Source of the DNA: an uncultured Flavobacteriaceae bacterium
Lineage (GTDB): Bacteria; Bacteroidota; Bacteroidia; Flavobacteriales; Flavobacteriaceae
Length of the DNA stretch: 64,000 bases
Assembly (NCBI GenBank): GCA_913062575.1
Contig: CAJXVT010000004.1
Coordinates: forward strand, 1-64,000
Reading direction: 5' to 3'
The first letter of the stretch is position 1. The number at the start of each line of letters is the position of its first letter. Shown one piece after another: positions 17,749-26,152 of the stretch. A program made the position numbers and the translations under genes. The notes beneath the pieces are model-generated. The model was not told the origin of the DNA, searched no databases, and saw nothing but the letters and a program-made list of their open reading frames with translations.

Positions 17749-18501
17749 ATGGATAAAAAATTACAAATTGATTTACAGAAAGTCCCTCAACATGTTGCTG
17801 TTATCATGGACGGTAATGGAAGATGGGCCAAAGGTAAAGGGATGGGACGTATTTTCGGACACAAAAATGCCTTAACCGCTGTAAGAGAAACGATACAATC
17901 TGCTAATGAAATTGGCGTAAAAGCAATTACGCTATATGCTTTTTCTACTGAAAATTGGAACCGCCCTAAACTTGAAGTAAATGCGTTGATAAACCTGCTA
18001 CTTACTTCGCTAAAAAAAGAATTACCAAATTTTCAAGAAAACGGTGTCCAAGTGAAAGCAATTGGCAACACAAATAGCTTCCCTAAAAAATTTCAAAAAG
18101 TTTTATCCGAAGTAATTAACGCCACCCAAAACAACTCTAAAATCACTTTAACATTTGCTTTAAGTTATGGTTCTAGAGAAGAAATTGTTAATACAATCAA
18201 AAACATATCTAAAAAAGTTGTTAATAACGAACTTAAAATCGAAGAAATTGATGAAAAAGTTATTAATAATCATTTATATACATTTAATTTGCCCGAAGTT
18301 GATTTAATGATTCGTACTAGTGGAGAAAGACGTGTTAGTAATTTTTTACTTTGGCAAATGGCTTATGCCGAATTATACTTTACAAATGTACTTTGGCCAG
18401 ATTTTAGAAAGAGCGATTTTTTTGACGCAATAATTGAATATCAAAATAGAGAACGACGCTTTGGTAAGACAAGCGAACAAATTGAAACATCAAATGAGTA
18501 A
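17749..18501 (+). CDS. uppS: Undecaprenyl diphosphate synthase (cis-prenyltransferase)
   Basis: This 250-residue cytosolic enzyme elongates farnesyl diphosphate with isopentenyl units to make the C55 lipid carrier for peptidoglycan and polysaccharides. Motifs are HVAVIMDGNGRWAK with the catalytic Asp, LYAFSTENWNRP, MIRTSGERRVSNFLLWQ, and the C-terminal YFTNVLWPDFRKSDF and NRERRFG. Length is standard. The last eight bases overlap the start of bamA, so the two are translationally coupled. The link between carrier lipid synthesis and outer-membrane assembly is common in this phylum. Confidence 0.97.
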   Translation: MDKKLQIDLQKVPQHVAVIMDGNGRWAKGKGMGRIFGHKNALTAVRETIQSANEIGVKAITLYAFSTENWNRPKLEVNALINLLLTSLKKELPNFQENGVQVKAIGNTNSFPKKFQKVLSEVINATQNNSKITLTFALSYGSREEIVNTIKNISKKVVNNELKIEEIDEKVINNHLYTFNLPEVDLMIRTSGERRVSNFLLWQMAYAELYFTNVLWPDFRKSDFFDAIIEYQNRERRFGKTSEQIETSNE

Positions 18502-21025
18502 ACATACTATTTTAGTACTACTTTTATTAAGTTTTTTAACTGTAAACTTAAATGCACAAACAAACAACACAGCTAAAAAGGATACCACAATTACTAAAGA
18601 TACTATTCCTTATGTAAAAGGAAAAGAATACATTATTGGAGGGATTACTGTAACTGGGTTAAAAAAGTTTAGTGAAGAAACTGTGAAAATATTCACAGGT
18701 TTAAGAAATGGTCAACTTATTAAACTTCCTGGAGATAAATTAACCAGTGCTATAAAAAAATTGTACGAAAGCAAGCAATTTAGTGATGTAGACGTGTATT
18801 TAGCAAAACTTGATGGTAACTTGGTATACTTGCAATTCAATGTTACTGAATTACCTCAACTTAAAGAAGTAACAATTACTGGTATTAAAAAAGCAAGAGC
18901 AAAAGAACTTAAAAAAGATACCGACCTTAAAACAGGTACAATGGTTACAGACAACTTGATTGTAACTTCAAATAATTACTTCAAAAAGAATTATACAGAC
19001 AAAGGATTCTTAAAAACAAAAGTTTCTATTAACACTCAAAAAGACTCTGCAGATATTAACGTGGTTAACTTGTTTATTCATATTGATAAAGGTACTCGTA
19101 TCAAAATAAAGGACATCATATTTAATGGCAACAAAGCTTTTTCTAATAGTCAACTTAGAAAAGCGATGAGTAACACAAAGCAAAAGTTCTTAGGTAGATT
19201 CTGGAAAACATCTAAATATATTGATGTTAAATATAAAGAAGACTTAGAAAGTATTCTAGAAAAATATAGTAGACAAGGATATAGGGATGCTCGAATTTTA
19301 AGTGACCGTATTATTTGGAATGATGACAATACAATTACTCTAGAAATAGAAGTTGAAGAAGGTAAACAATATTATTTCAATGACATTATTTTTGTTGGAA
19401 ATAAGAATTACACCAGCAAACAACTTCATTCAATGTTGAAAATTGAAAAAGGAGATGCTTACAACGGAACTGTATTAAAAGAAAGAGTAAAAGGAGACAA
19501 CTCTCCAAACTCACAAGACATACAAACTCTTTATCAAAATAGTGGGTATTTATTTGCAACTGTAAATGCTGTAGAGACCAAAGTTGTTAATGACTCGATA
19601 ACCGTAGAAATTAGAATTCGTGAAGACGAAAAAGCAACAATTAAAAAGGTTACAGTTATTGGAAATGACAAAACAAACGACCATGTTGTTTACCGTGAAT
19701 TAAAAGTAAAACCTGGTGATTTATTTACTAAATCTGAAATCATTAGATCTATTAGAGAAATTGGTCAATTAGGTTTCTTTGACACCAATGTAACTCCAGA
19801 TGTAAAACCAGATTACCAAAATAAAACTGTTGATATTGATTTTAATGTTGTAGAAAAAGGAGGTAGTCAGATTGAATTACAAGGTGGTTATGGTGGAGGT
19901 GCTTTTATTGGAACTCTAGGTCTATCTTTTAATAATTTCGCCATTAGAAATTTGTTTAAAAAAGAAGCATATAAGCCTTTACCTACTGGTGATGGACAAA
20001 AACTATCTTTACGTTTACAAGCAAGTAGAACATATAGTACATATAGTTTTTCTTTTACTGAACCATGGTTAGGTGGTAAAAAACCACAATCATTATCATT
20101 TTCAGTATACAACTCTAATCAATATCAATATGATTATACTACAGGTAAAGTAAATAAAGACCAATACCTTAGTATTATAGGGGCATCAATTGGGCTAGGA
20201 AGAAGATTGCAATGGCCAGATGATTATTTTCAACTATCACAAACTATTAGCTACCAAAGCTTTCAATTGAATAATTATGGGTTTAGAGTAGGAACAGATT
20301 TTTTATCAAAAGGAAATTTAAATAATCTATCATATAATCTTCAATTAACAAGAAACTCAACAGGGCCTTCATTGATATTCCCAACCTATGGTTCAGAATT
20401 TACCATCGCTGCAAAATTGACATTCCCATATTCTTTAGTAAACGGAAAAGATTATTCTAATCTTGAATTAGCTGAAAAATATAAATGGATGGAATATTAC
20501 AAATTAAGCTTTAAAGGAAAATGGTATACAGCTTTTACAAGTAAATTAGTGTTAATGATGAATGTTGAAGGAGGATACTTAGGGAGTTACAACAATAAAG
20601 TTGGAGCGACACCATTTGAACGATTTTTTGTTGGTGGAGATGGGCTAGCGTCATATCAATTAGACGGTAGAGAAACTGTTGGATTAAGAGGTTATGAGAA
20701 CAATCAATTATCATCTATTGAAGGAGGAACAATCTTTAATAAGTTTCAATTAGAATTAAGATACTCAATTACAGATAAACCAACTGCATCTATTTATACA
20801 TTAGGATTTTTAGAAGCGGGTAACTCATATAACAATTTTAGTAGTTTTAATCCGTTTCAGTTAAAAAGGTCAGCTGGATTTGGAGTTAGAGTCTTTATGC
20901 CTGCTTTTGGTTTATTAGGAATTGACTTTGCTCATGGTTTTGATGCATTACCTATCTATAACAATTCACCAAATGCTCCTAAATCGGGCTGGCAAACACA
21001 TTTTATTATTGGAAGACAATTCTAA
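18494..21025 (+). CDS. bamA: Outer membrane protein assembly factor BamA
   Basis: This 843-residue protein inserts beta-barrel proteins into the outer membrane. I chose the ATG at 18494 because it gives a clean signal peptide (MSKHTILVLLLLSFLTVNLNAQ); an upstream in-frame ATG at 18434 lies deep in uppS. Five POTRA-type repeats follow (IGGITVTGLKKFSEE, LKEVTITGIKKARAKE, KIKDIIFNGNKAFSNSQLR, FNDIIFVGNKNYTSKQL, IKKVTVIGNDKTNDHVVYREL), then a 16-strand barrel with VGLRGYENNQLS (the VRGF/Y loop 6 motif). The terminal residue is Phe, as in BamA clients. Confidence 0.96.
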   Translation: MSKHTILVLLLLSFLTVNLNAQTNNTAKKDTTITKDTIPYVKGKEYIIGGITVTGLKKFSEETVKIFTGLRNGQLIKLPGDKLTSAIKKLYESKQFSDVDVYLAKLDGNLVYLQFNVTELPQLKEVTITGIKKARAKELKKDTDLKTGTMVTDNLIVTSNNYFKKNYTDKGFLKTKVSINTQKDSADINVVNLFIHIDKGTRIKIKDIIFNGNKAFSNSQLRKAMSNTKQKFLGRFWKTSKYIDVKYKEDLESILEKYSRQGYRDARILSDRIIWNDDNTITLEIEVEEGKQYYFNDIIFVGNKNYTSKQLHSMLKIEKGDAYNGTVLKERVKGDNSPNSQDIQTLYQNSGYLFATVNAVETKVVNDSITVEIRIREDEKATIKKVTVIGNDKTNDHVVYRELKVKPGDLFTKSEIIRSIREIGQLGFFDTNVTPDVKPDYQNKTVDIDFNVVEKGGSQIELQGGYGGGAFIGTLGLSFNNFAIRNLFKKEAYKPLPTGDGQKLSLRLQASRTYSTYSFSFTEPWLGGKKPQSLSFSVYNSNQYQYDYTTGKVNKDQYLSIIGASIGLGRRLQWPDDYFQLSQTISYQSFQLNNYGFRVGTDFLSKGNLNNLSYNLQLTRNSTGPSLIFPTYGSEFTIAAKLTFPYSLVNGKDYSNLELAEKYKWMEYYKLSFKGKWYTAFTSKLVLMMNVEGGYLGSYNNKVGATPFERFFVGGDGLASYQLDGRETVGLRGYENNQLSSIEGGTIFNKFQLELRYSITDKPTASIYTLGFLEAGNSYNNFSSFNPFQLKRSAGFGVRVFMPAFGLLGIDFAHGFDALPIYNNSPNAPKSGWQTHFIIGRQF

Positions 21026-21093
21026 AAGACATAGTACTTAAAACAAGTATTTAGTTTTTTGGCATGATTTTTTCAAAACAAAAACTATTAAAC

Positions 21094-21825
21094 ATGAAAA
21101 AAGTATTCGTATTAATCGTCCTTTTGTTTTCAATACAAAATAGCAATGCTCAAAAGAGTCAAAATATAGCCTATATAGATATGGAATATATTTTAGAGAA
21201 TGTTCCTGAATATATTGTCGCTCAAAATAACTTAAGCATTAAAGTAGAAGAGTGGAAAACTAACTTAACAAAGCTAGAGAGACATATTGAAGTAATGAAG
21301 ACAGATTTAGCTAATGAAAAAGCTATTCTAACAAAAGATTTAATTGAAGAGAGAGAAGAAGATATAACGATAAAGCAAGAAGAATTAGCTAGATTAGAAT
21401 CTTTATATTTTGGGCCAAAAGGTGATATGTTTTTTTTAAGAAAGCAACTAATACAACCTGTACAGGATTTAGTGTACAGTTCTGTTCAAAGTATAGCTAA
21501 AAGAAAAAAATATGATTTTGTTTTTGATAAATCTAGCGAATTAGTGATGCTATATTCAAATAAAAAGCACGATATTAGCGAGCTAGTTTTAGCAAGTATA
21601 GTTAGAGATAGAAGAATAAACACTTCTAAAAAAAATAGTTCAGCCAAGAAACTGGCAGCTCAAAAGAAAATAGAGACTATTAAAAAAGCAAGACTAGACA
21701 AAATCGAAAAGCAAAAAAAAGCTATTCAGGCCAAAAGAGATGCTAAGTTAAAAGAAAGAGATGCTAAAAGAAAACTCTTATTAGATAAAAAAAACGCAGC
21801 AAAAAAGAAAAACGAGAAAAGTTAA
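21094..21825 (+). CDS. OmpH/Skp-family periplasmic chaperone with a long basic tail
   Basis: The ATG at 21094 is preferred because it starts the signal peptide MKKVFVLIVLLFSIQNSNAQ, giving 243 residues. The Skp pattern is visible: a short strand NIAYIDMEYILENVPEY, a long coiled-coil region (NKVEEWKTNLTKLERHIEV to LARLESLYF), and a return with VQSIAKRKKYDFVFDKSSELVML. Skp carries unfolded outer-membrane proteins to BamA. Unlike the second copy, it continues about 60 residues more with K/A/R-rich helix (AAQKKIETIKKARLDK and following). This extension could be a charged stalk that binds envelope polymers. Confidence 0.88.
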   Translation: MKKVFVLIVLLFSIQNSNAQKSQNIAYIDMEYILENVPEYIVAQNNLSIKVEEWKTNLTKLERHIEVMKTDLANEKAILTKDLIEEREEDITIKQEELARLESLYFGPKGDMFFLRKQLIQPVQDLVYSSVQSIAKRKKYDFVFDKSSELVMLYSNKKHDISELVLASIVRDRRINTSKKNSSAKKLAAQKKIETIKKARLDKIEKQKKAIQAKRDAKLKERDAKRKLLLDKKNAAKKKNEKS

Positions 21826-21862
21826 CAATTAAAGAAATTAAATTAAATTAAAACAAGGAGAA

Positions 21863-22372
21863 ATGAAACAATTTAAAAAGCTATTATTAGTAGTTGTATT
21901 AATGTTAGGGGTTGTAGGGGTTACAAATGCACAAAAAATAGGTCATATAGATACCACAAAGTTGGTTGAAAATATGCCTGCTACTAAAAAAGCAAACTCT
22001 GAACTTCAGAAAATTGAAAAGACTTTCAAAGATGAGATCCAGGCACAATTTTTAAAATTACAAAATAAGTTTAAAAAATACACTGCAGAAGAGAATGCTC
22101 AAACTCCTGAGACAAACGCTAGAAGAAAAGCAGAATTGCAACAAGACAATCAAAAAATTGAACAAGCTAAGCAAATTGCAGCTCAAGAGTTAAGAAAAAA
22201 AGAGATGGAATTAAAAAATCCAATCTATGAGAAAGCTCAACAAGCAATAAAAGATGTTGCTGCTGCTAAAGGTTTAATTTATGTTTTTAACTCAGCTCCA
22301 GGTGGAGGATTAATTATCTTCGAAAAAGGAGAAGATATTTATGAAGCTGTAAAAACAAAATTAGGGTTCTAA
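21863..22372 (+). CDS. OmpH/Skp-family periplasmic chaperone
   Basis: This 169-residue protein has a signal peptide ending at TNAQ and the canonical Skp layout: KIGHIDTTKLVENMP, coiled-coil tentacles rich in K, E and Q, then AIKDVAAAKGLIYVFNSAPGGGLIIF. Its length is close to E. coli Skp. It follows the longer homologue by 37 bases, so the pair arose by duplication and acts with BamA upstream. GGAG lies close before the start (AAGGAGAAATG), a stronger ribosome site than its neighbours. A strong terminator ends the cluster. Confidence 0.93.
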   Translation: MKQFKKLLLVVVLMLGVVGVTNAQKIGHIDTTKLVENMPATKKANSELQKIEKTFKDEIQAQFLKLQNKFKKYTAEENAQTPETNARRKAELQQDNQKIEQAKQIAAQELRKKEMELKNPIYEKAQQAIKDVAAAKGLIYVFNSAPGGGLIIFEKGEDIYEAVKTKLGF

Positions 22373-22394
22373 GAAATTCTTACTTTATAAAAAT

Positions 22395-22427
22395 AAAAAA
22401 ACCTGCTTTATCAAGCAGGTTTTTTTA
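22395..22427 (+). terminator. Rho-independent terminator after the bamA-skp cluster
   Basis: AACCTGCTT pairs with AAGCAGGTT around TATC (22409-22412), extended by A/T pairs on both sides, and is followed by a T run up to 22426. The end of the T tract overlaps the -7 element proposed for murI. Confidence 0.9.
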
Positions 22428-22433
22428 TTTTTG
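22426..22433 (+). promoter_or_regulatory. TAnnTTTG -7 element for murI overlapping the terminator
   Basis: TATTTTTG begins in the last base of the terminator T tract and ends seven bases before the murI ATG. If used, the mRNA leader would be only about five bases. Confidence 0.45.
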
Positions 22434-22440
22434 TTACTAT

Positions 22441-23232
22441 ATGAACTCATCTACTAAACAACCAATCGGTTTATTTGATTCTGGAATTGGGGGAACTTCA
22501 ATTTGGAAAGAAATTCACGAACTTTTACCAAATGAAAGCACTATTTATTTAGCCGACAGCAAAAATGCACCCTATGGTCAAAAAACAGAAGATGAAATTT
22601 TACAGGTATCTATAAAGAACACAGAATTCCTTTTAGAACGCAACTGTAAACTAATTGTAGTAGCCTGTAATACCGCAACAACAAATGCAATAAAGCACTT
22701 AAGGGCGCATTACAACGTTCCTTTTATAGGAATTGAACCAGCAATTAAACCAGCGTCTCTAAACACTAAAACAAACACAATAGGCATCCTTGCTACAAAA
22801 GGAACTCTTAACAGTAATTTATTTGCAAACACATCAAATATAATTAACACGAAAGTTAAAATTGTTGAACAGATAGGTGAAGGATTGGTTGAACTAATTG
22901 AAGGCGGAAAATTGGATTCGTCTGAAATGACACAACTATTAAAAAAACACCTTCATTTATTAACTAAACATACTATTGATTATTTAGTATTGGGATGCAC
23001 GCATTATCCATATTTAATTCCTCAAATAAAAGCGATTATAGATTCCAATATAAACATCATAGACTCCGGTCAAGCAGTAGCAAAACAGACAAAAAAGATA
23101 CTAGAAAAAAACAACTTATTGCATTCTCAAAACTCTAAGACAGAGAATATCTTTTATTCAAACACAAACACAAAAGTACTAAAGGCGGTTTTAAATAATT
23201 CTAACGTTATTGTTGAGAAATTAAATTTCTAA
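22441..23232 (+). CDS. murI: Glutamate racemase
   Basis: This 263-residue enzyme makes D-glutamate for peptidoglycan. Both catalytic cysteines are present, in VVACNTATTNA and LGCTHYPYL, along with the opening IGLFDSGIGGTSIWKEI and DSKNAPYGQK. Length is standard. It follows the outer-membrane chaperones but is separated from them by a terminator, so it is probably a separate transcript with a very short leader. Its stop overlaps by four bases the stop of the convergent PorP-like gene. Confidence 0.97.
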   Translation: MNSSTKQPIGLFDSGIGGTSIWKEIHELLPNESTIYLADSKNAPYGQKTEDEILQVSIKNTEFLLERNCKLIVVACNTATTNAIKHLRAHYNVPFIGIEPAIKPASLNTKTNTIGILATKGTLNSNLFANTSNIINTKVKIVEQIGEGLVELIEGGKLDSSEMTQLLKKHLHLLTKHTIDYLVLGCTHYPYLIPQIKAIIDSNINIIDSGQAVAKQTKKILEKNNLLHSQNSKTENIFYSNTNTKVLKAVLNNSNVIVEKLNF

Positions 23233-24191
23233 AAAGAAGCATTAATGTTGGGACATGCTGCAGCTCTTTGCCTCTTACAAAACACGTTTATCCCTAAACT
23301 AATTTGATGAAACCCAGTGTCAGCAAAAATAATCTTTCCTAATTGCTTTGTATAGGTATAAGAAATCATCATTTTATTATAGTTTACGCCAACTATTGGC
23401 GTAAAATATTGAAGATTTTCTATAGATCCATTATCAAAACTTCTTCTATAAGACAAGGCCGCCCAAAGCTGAGCTTTGCCTATGTTTTTATATGCTTTAA
23501 TGTTAAAATCAGCAACAGTCTCTCCTGTTCCTTCTCTCAACTGTAACATAAATGAAGGCTCTAAGTTTACAACATCTCTGTAATTAAAATAATAACCAGC
23601 ACTAAATATATAGTTTCTTAGATCTAGTGGTTCTAAACTATTGTTTAAATTGTTTTTAGCAGAAAGTAACAAGTTCTTTACTGTAAAATAAGAAGAAAGT
23701 CCTTCTTTATGATAAGCCACACTAAAATCCGCATTAAAATAGCTTGTGCTTTCAATTAACTGCTGTACAGTTCTATCTCCAAAAAATGTTCTTTGATCAG
23801 ATTGATTTTGAACTACAGTTGCAGATAAGCCAAAAGAAAGTTGCTCAAAATTATTACCATTACCAACATTTAAATGATATGCGTAAGTAGCTTGAATCCC
23901 TTTTTGTGAATGATATCCATTTTTATCATTAAAAATAACAAAGCCCATCGCTGCATTATCTCCAAATTTATTATGAAAGCTTAACGTTTGTAATTCTGGA
24001 GCATTTACAACTCCTTGCCATTGCTTTCTTCCTGTCATCCTTATTTTACCACAAGTACCAATACCTGCAGCAGATGGATGAATTAAAAACACATTATCTG
24101 ATAAATAATCTGAATATATAGGTAATGTTTCTTGACCAATTGCTGACAAGGAACTTATAAGGAATAAAAAAAGGATTATAATTCTCTTCAA
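23229..24191 (-). CDS. PorP/SprF family type IX secretion membrane protein
   Basis: This 320-residue protein has a signal peptide ending at AIGQ, then the PorP/SprF opening (YSDYLSDNVFLIHPSAAGI, TGRKQWQGVVNAPELQTLSFHNKF), and a beta-rich barrel with repeated SYTYTKQLG-type strands. PorP and SprF are outer-membrane proteins connected with the type IX secretion system; SprF is needed for delivery of certain C-terminal-domain proteins such as SprB in gliding. This is a lone copy with no adhesin or porK-N genes beside it, so it may be one of several paralogues serving a distant cargo. The gldBC genes support a gliding/T9SS organism. Confidence 0.88.
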   Translation of the reverse strand: MKRIIILFLFLISSLSAIGQETLPIYSDYLSDNVFLIHPSAAGIGTCGKIRMTGRKQWQGVVNAPELQTLSFHNKFGDNAAMGFVIFNDKNGYHSQKGIQATYAYHLNVGNGNNFEQLSFGLSATVVQNQSDQRTFFGDRTVQQLIESTSYFNADFSVAYHKEGLSSYFTVKNLLLSAKNNLNNSLEPLDLRNYIFSAGYYFNYRDVVNLEPSFMLQLREGTGETVADFNIKAYKNIGKAQLWAALSYRRSFDNGSIENLQYFTPIVGVNYNKMMISYTYTKQLGKIIFADTGFHQISLGINVFCKRQRAAACPNINASF

Positions 24192-24363
24192 AAACTTATT
24201 ATTTTTTAATGGAGTTAAGACCCCAAATATAAATATATTCGATATATGAAACCAAATTTAAGCTAATTAATAATTCATTAACTAAATCAGACAAAAAATA
24301 TTGTATTAAAGTTTTATAGAATTGATATCTTTAGGCAATAATCAACCTGTAAAATCATTAAAA

Positions 24364-25371
24364 ATGAAATTAAAATCACTTTTTACAACGCTAGTTTTAG
24401 CTCTCTTAATAGCAAGTTGTAATTCTAATAAAAAAGAAAACTCATCTCAGTTAAATACACCTAATACTTCTGGGGATATTAAAATTGACAACATCAAGCT
24501 ATTAGGAAACATTCAGATTTTAGCAAGTGACTCTTTAGAAGGAAGAGGTTTTGCAAGGCCAGGAAATAGAAAAGCACAAGCCTTAATTGCAAGTGAATTT
24601 AAAAGACTCGGATTAGAAACGGTATTAGAAACTGGATACATCCAAAATTTTAACCATACCTATAAAGGAAAAAGAAGGCAACGTATGTTTCCTGTAAAAG
24701 GAAAAGACAAAAATGATGTTAACGTTCCAGACACAACACTTGTTGGTGGAAATGTTGTTGGAATGATTAAAGGAAAGTCTAATAAAATAATTGTTATTAC
24801 TGGACACCATGATCATTTAGGAATTAGAAATGGCAAAATATATAACGGAGCAGATGACGATGCTTCTGGTTCTGCAGCTGTAATAGCAATTGCAGATTAT
24901 TTTAAAAATAAAACCCCAAACCACACCTTGGTTTTTGCAACTGTAGATGGAGAAGAATCTGGAATGTTAGGTTCTAAACATTTGGTGAAAAACTTCCCAT
25001 TAGGAAAAGAGAACATTGTTTTAAACATTAATATGGACATGATTGCTCATAATGACAAAAACGAGTTGTATGCCTGTGGATTATTTCACTACCCTAATCT
25101 TAGAGAACCGTTAACGAAAGTGAATTCTACTATTAATTTAATTTCTGGTCATGATGACCCAAAAAATAAGACACAAGATAATTGGACAGGCTCTTCCGAT
25201 CACATCTCATTTCACAAAGAAAAGATTCCGTTTATCTACTTTGGTGTAGAAGATCATAAAGATTACCACAAAGACACTGATACTTTTGAAACGATAAATC
25301 AAGAGTTCTATATTGAAGCTGTAAAGCTTATTATACAAGCAGTAGAGAATTTTGATACTGATTTAAAATAA
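24364..25371 (+). CDS. M28-family metallopeptidase lipoprotein
   Basis: I place the start at 24364, giving 335 residues with a lipobox LLIASC near residue 19; an in-frame ATG at 24322 would add a 14-residue polar lead. The M28 catalytic site is intact: ITGHHDHLG (first zinc His), GADDDASGSA (bridging Asp), DGEESGMLGS (general base Glu and ligand Glu), NMDMIAH, and a final His in DYHKDTDTFE. These are di-zinc aminopeptidase features. The lipid anchor puts it at the cell envelope, probably for peptide scavenging. A -7-like TATCTTTA lies upstream. A small membrane gene follows after 15 bases. Confidence 0.9.
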   Translation: MKLKSLFTTLVLALLIASCNSNKKENSSQLNTPNTSGDIKIDNIKLLGNIQILASDSLEGRGFARPGNRKAQALIASEFKRLGLETVLETGYIQNFNHTYKGKRRQRMFPVKGKDKNDVNVPDTTLVGGNVVGMIKGKSNKIIVITGHHDHLGIRNGKIYNGADDDASGSAAVIAIADYFKNKTPNHTLVFATVDGEESGMLGSKHLVKNFPLGKENIVLNINMDMIAHNDKNELYACGLFHYPNLREPLTKVNSTINLISGHDDPKNKTQDNWTGSSDHISFHKEKIPFIYFGVEDHKDYHKDTDTFETINQEFYIEAVKLIIQAVENFDTDLK

Positions 25372-25386
25372 CTAAATTTAAGGGCT

Positions 25387-25695
25387 ATGGCAGATAATCA
25401 AGATATATTAAAAGGTGTTATTCAACTAGTCATTATTGTTGTAGTGACTCTTATATTCTTTGCTATCTTCTCTAAAAAAAACCTAAACTTTAAAAAGTTA
25501 ATTCCATTAGTACTAATACTTGTCTGGATTAGTATTTCAATAATATTAGGGTTTGAATATCTAATTTTTAGAGATTCTAATATCTTATTCTCTTTTGATG
25601 GATTTATATTTCTTATGAAAGAATCTTTACCTATGAGCCTTCTTTTTGGAGGATTGACATTTTTTATTAAATATAGAAGAAGTCTGAAAGCGTAA
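25387..25695 (+). CDS. Small integral membrane protein, unknown
   Basis: This 102-residue protein has three hydrophobic segments (VIQLVIIVVVTLIFFAIF, LIPLVLILVWISISIILGF, and one near ESLPMSLLFGGLTFFI) joined by short basic or polar loops. I see no family motif. It lies 15 bases after the M28 peptidase and ahead of a good terminator at 25720, so it is probably co-transcribed with the peptidase. The opposite strand also has an open frame here, but with poor residue composition, so the plus-strand frame is preferred. Confidence 0.65.
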   Translation: MADNQDILKGVIQLVIIVVVTLIFFAIFSKKNLNFKKLIPLVLILVWISISIILGFEYLIFRDSNILFSFDGFIFLMKESLPMSLLFGGLTFFIKYRRSLKA

Positions 25696-25719
25696 ATAGA
25701 GTATTTCAAAGAAAACACA

Positions 25720-25748
25720 AACCTTCAGATTTCTCTGAAGGTTTTTTT
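25720..25748 (+). terminator. Rho-independent terminator after the M28 operon
   Basis: AACCTTCAGA (25720-25729) pairs perfectly with TCTGAAGGTT (25734-25743) around TTTC, followed by five more T. It ends the peptidase/membrane-protein transcript. Confidence 0.92.
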
Positions 25749-25750
25749 CA

Positions 25751-25767
25751 TAGCACGAACTGGATTC
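25751..25767 (-). other. Degenerate copy of the initiator-tRNA 3' end
   Basis: On the plus strand TAGCACGAACTGGATTC matches 14 of 17 bases of TAGCGGGAACTGGACTC at 25929-25945, the 3' end of the tRNA gene, in the same orientation. It lies 178 bases beyond the tRNA 3' end. It could be a scar of an integrated element or a decayed tRNA duplicate. Confidence 0.35.
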
Positions 25768-25797
25768 ATTTCTTTGCCTGCAAAGAAATGAATCCAG
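25760..25797. repeat. Perfect 18-bp inverted repeat
   Basis: CTGGATTCATTTCTTTGC (25760-25777) is followed by CT and its exact reverse complement (25780-25797). A near-continuous cruciform or RNA hairpin of this quality in non-coding DNA is unusual. There is no T tract next to it, so it is not a standard terminator. Confidence 0.8.
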
Positions 25798-25818
25798 ATT
25801 ATGGGTAGCTTTACAAGC

Positions 25819-25887
25819 AAAACCAATTGCGATGCAATTGTTGGTTTTTTGTGAATCAAAAGTTCAAGTGCAGACACTACACTTTTG
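25819..25887. other. Two further hairpins between terminator and tRNA
   Basis: CAATTGC pairs with GCAATTG around GAT, with outer AAAACCAA/TTGGTTTT pairs separated by a 3-base bulge (25819-25848) and a following T run. Next, CAAAAGT (25857-25863) pairs with ACTTTTG (25881-25887) with an inner AGTG/CACT. With the flanking terminators and the 18-bp inverted repeat, five hairpins fill about 200 bases without a gene. Confidence 0.6.
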
Positions 25888-25892
25888 TCCAC

Positions 25893-25923
25893 AAAAAAAC
25901 CAGATACATTTGTATCTGGTTTT
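25893..25923 (-). terminator. Rho-independent terminator after the initiator tRNA
   Basis: A 13-bp perfect stem (25896-25908 with 25911-25923) with a 2-base spacer leads, on the minus strand, into seven T residues. It starts six bases after the tRNA 3' end. Confidence 0.9.
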
Positions 25924-25928
25924 AATAG

Positions 25929-26001
<73 letters not shown>

Positions 26002-26140
26002 ATTTGGACTGCAAAGGTACAACCCTTTTCTTATTTATACCAAAAGAAAATCAATTTTTATTTTTTATTTTTTTCGAAGCTACATAATCTTCACACTAAC
26101 AATATTCTATCTTTTAAATTCTTAGAAAGAAAAAACAAAC

Positions 26141-26148
26141 TATCTTTG
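26141..26148 (+). promoter_or_regulatory. TAnnTTTG -7 element for era, four bases from the ATG
   Basis: TATCTTTG followed by CAGC leads straight into the era ATG at 26153. A normal start point for this element would fall within one or two bases of the start codon, so the era mRNA is predicted to be leaderless. Confidence 0.55.
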
Positions 26149-26152
26149 CAGC

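Noticed and set aside
18434-18493. Upstream start for bamA inside uppS
   Set aside because: It would put 20 polar residues before a clean signal peptide; the ATG at 18494 overlaps the uppS stop in a normal coupled arrangement.
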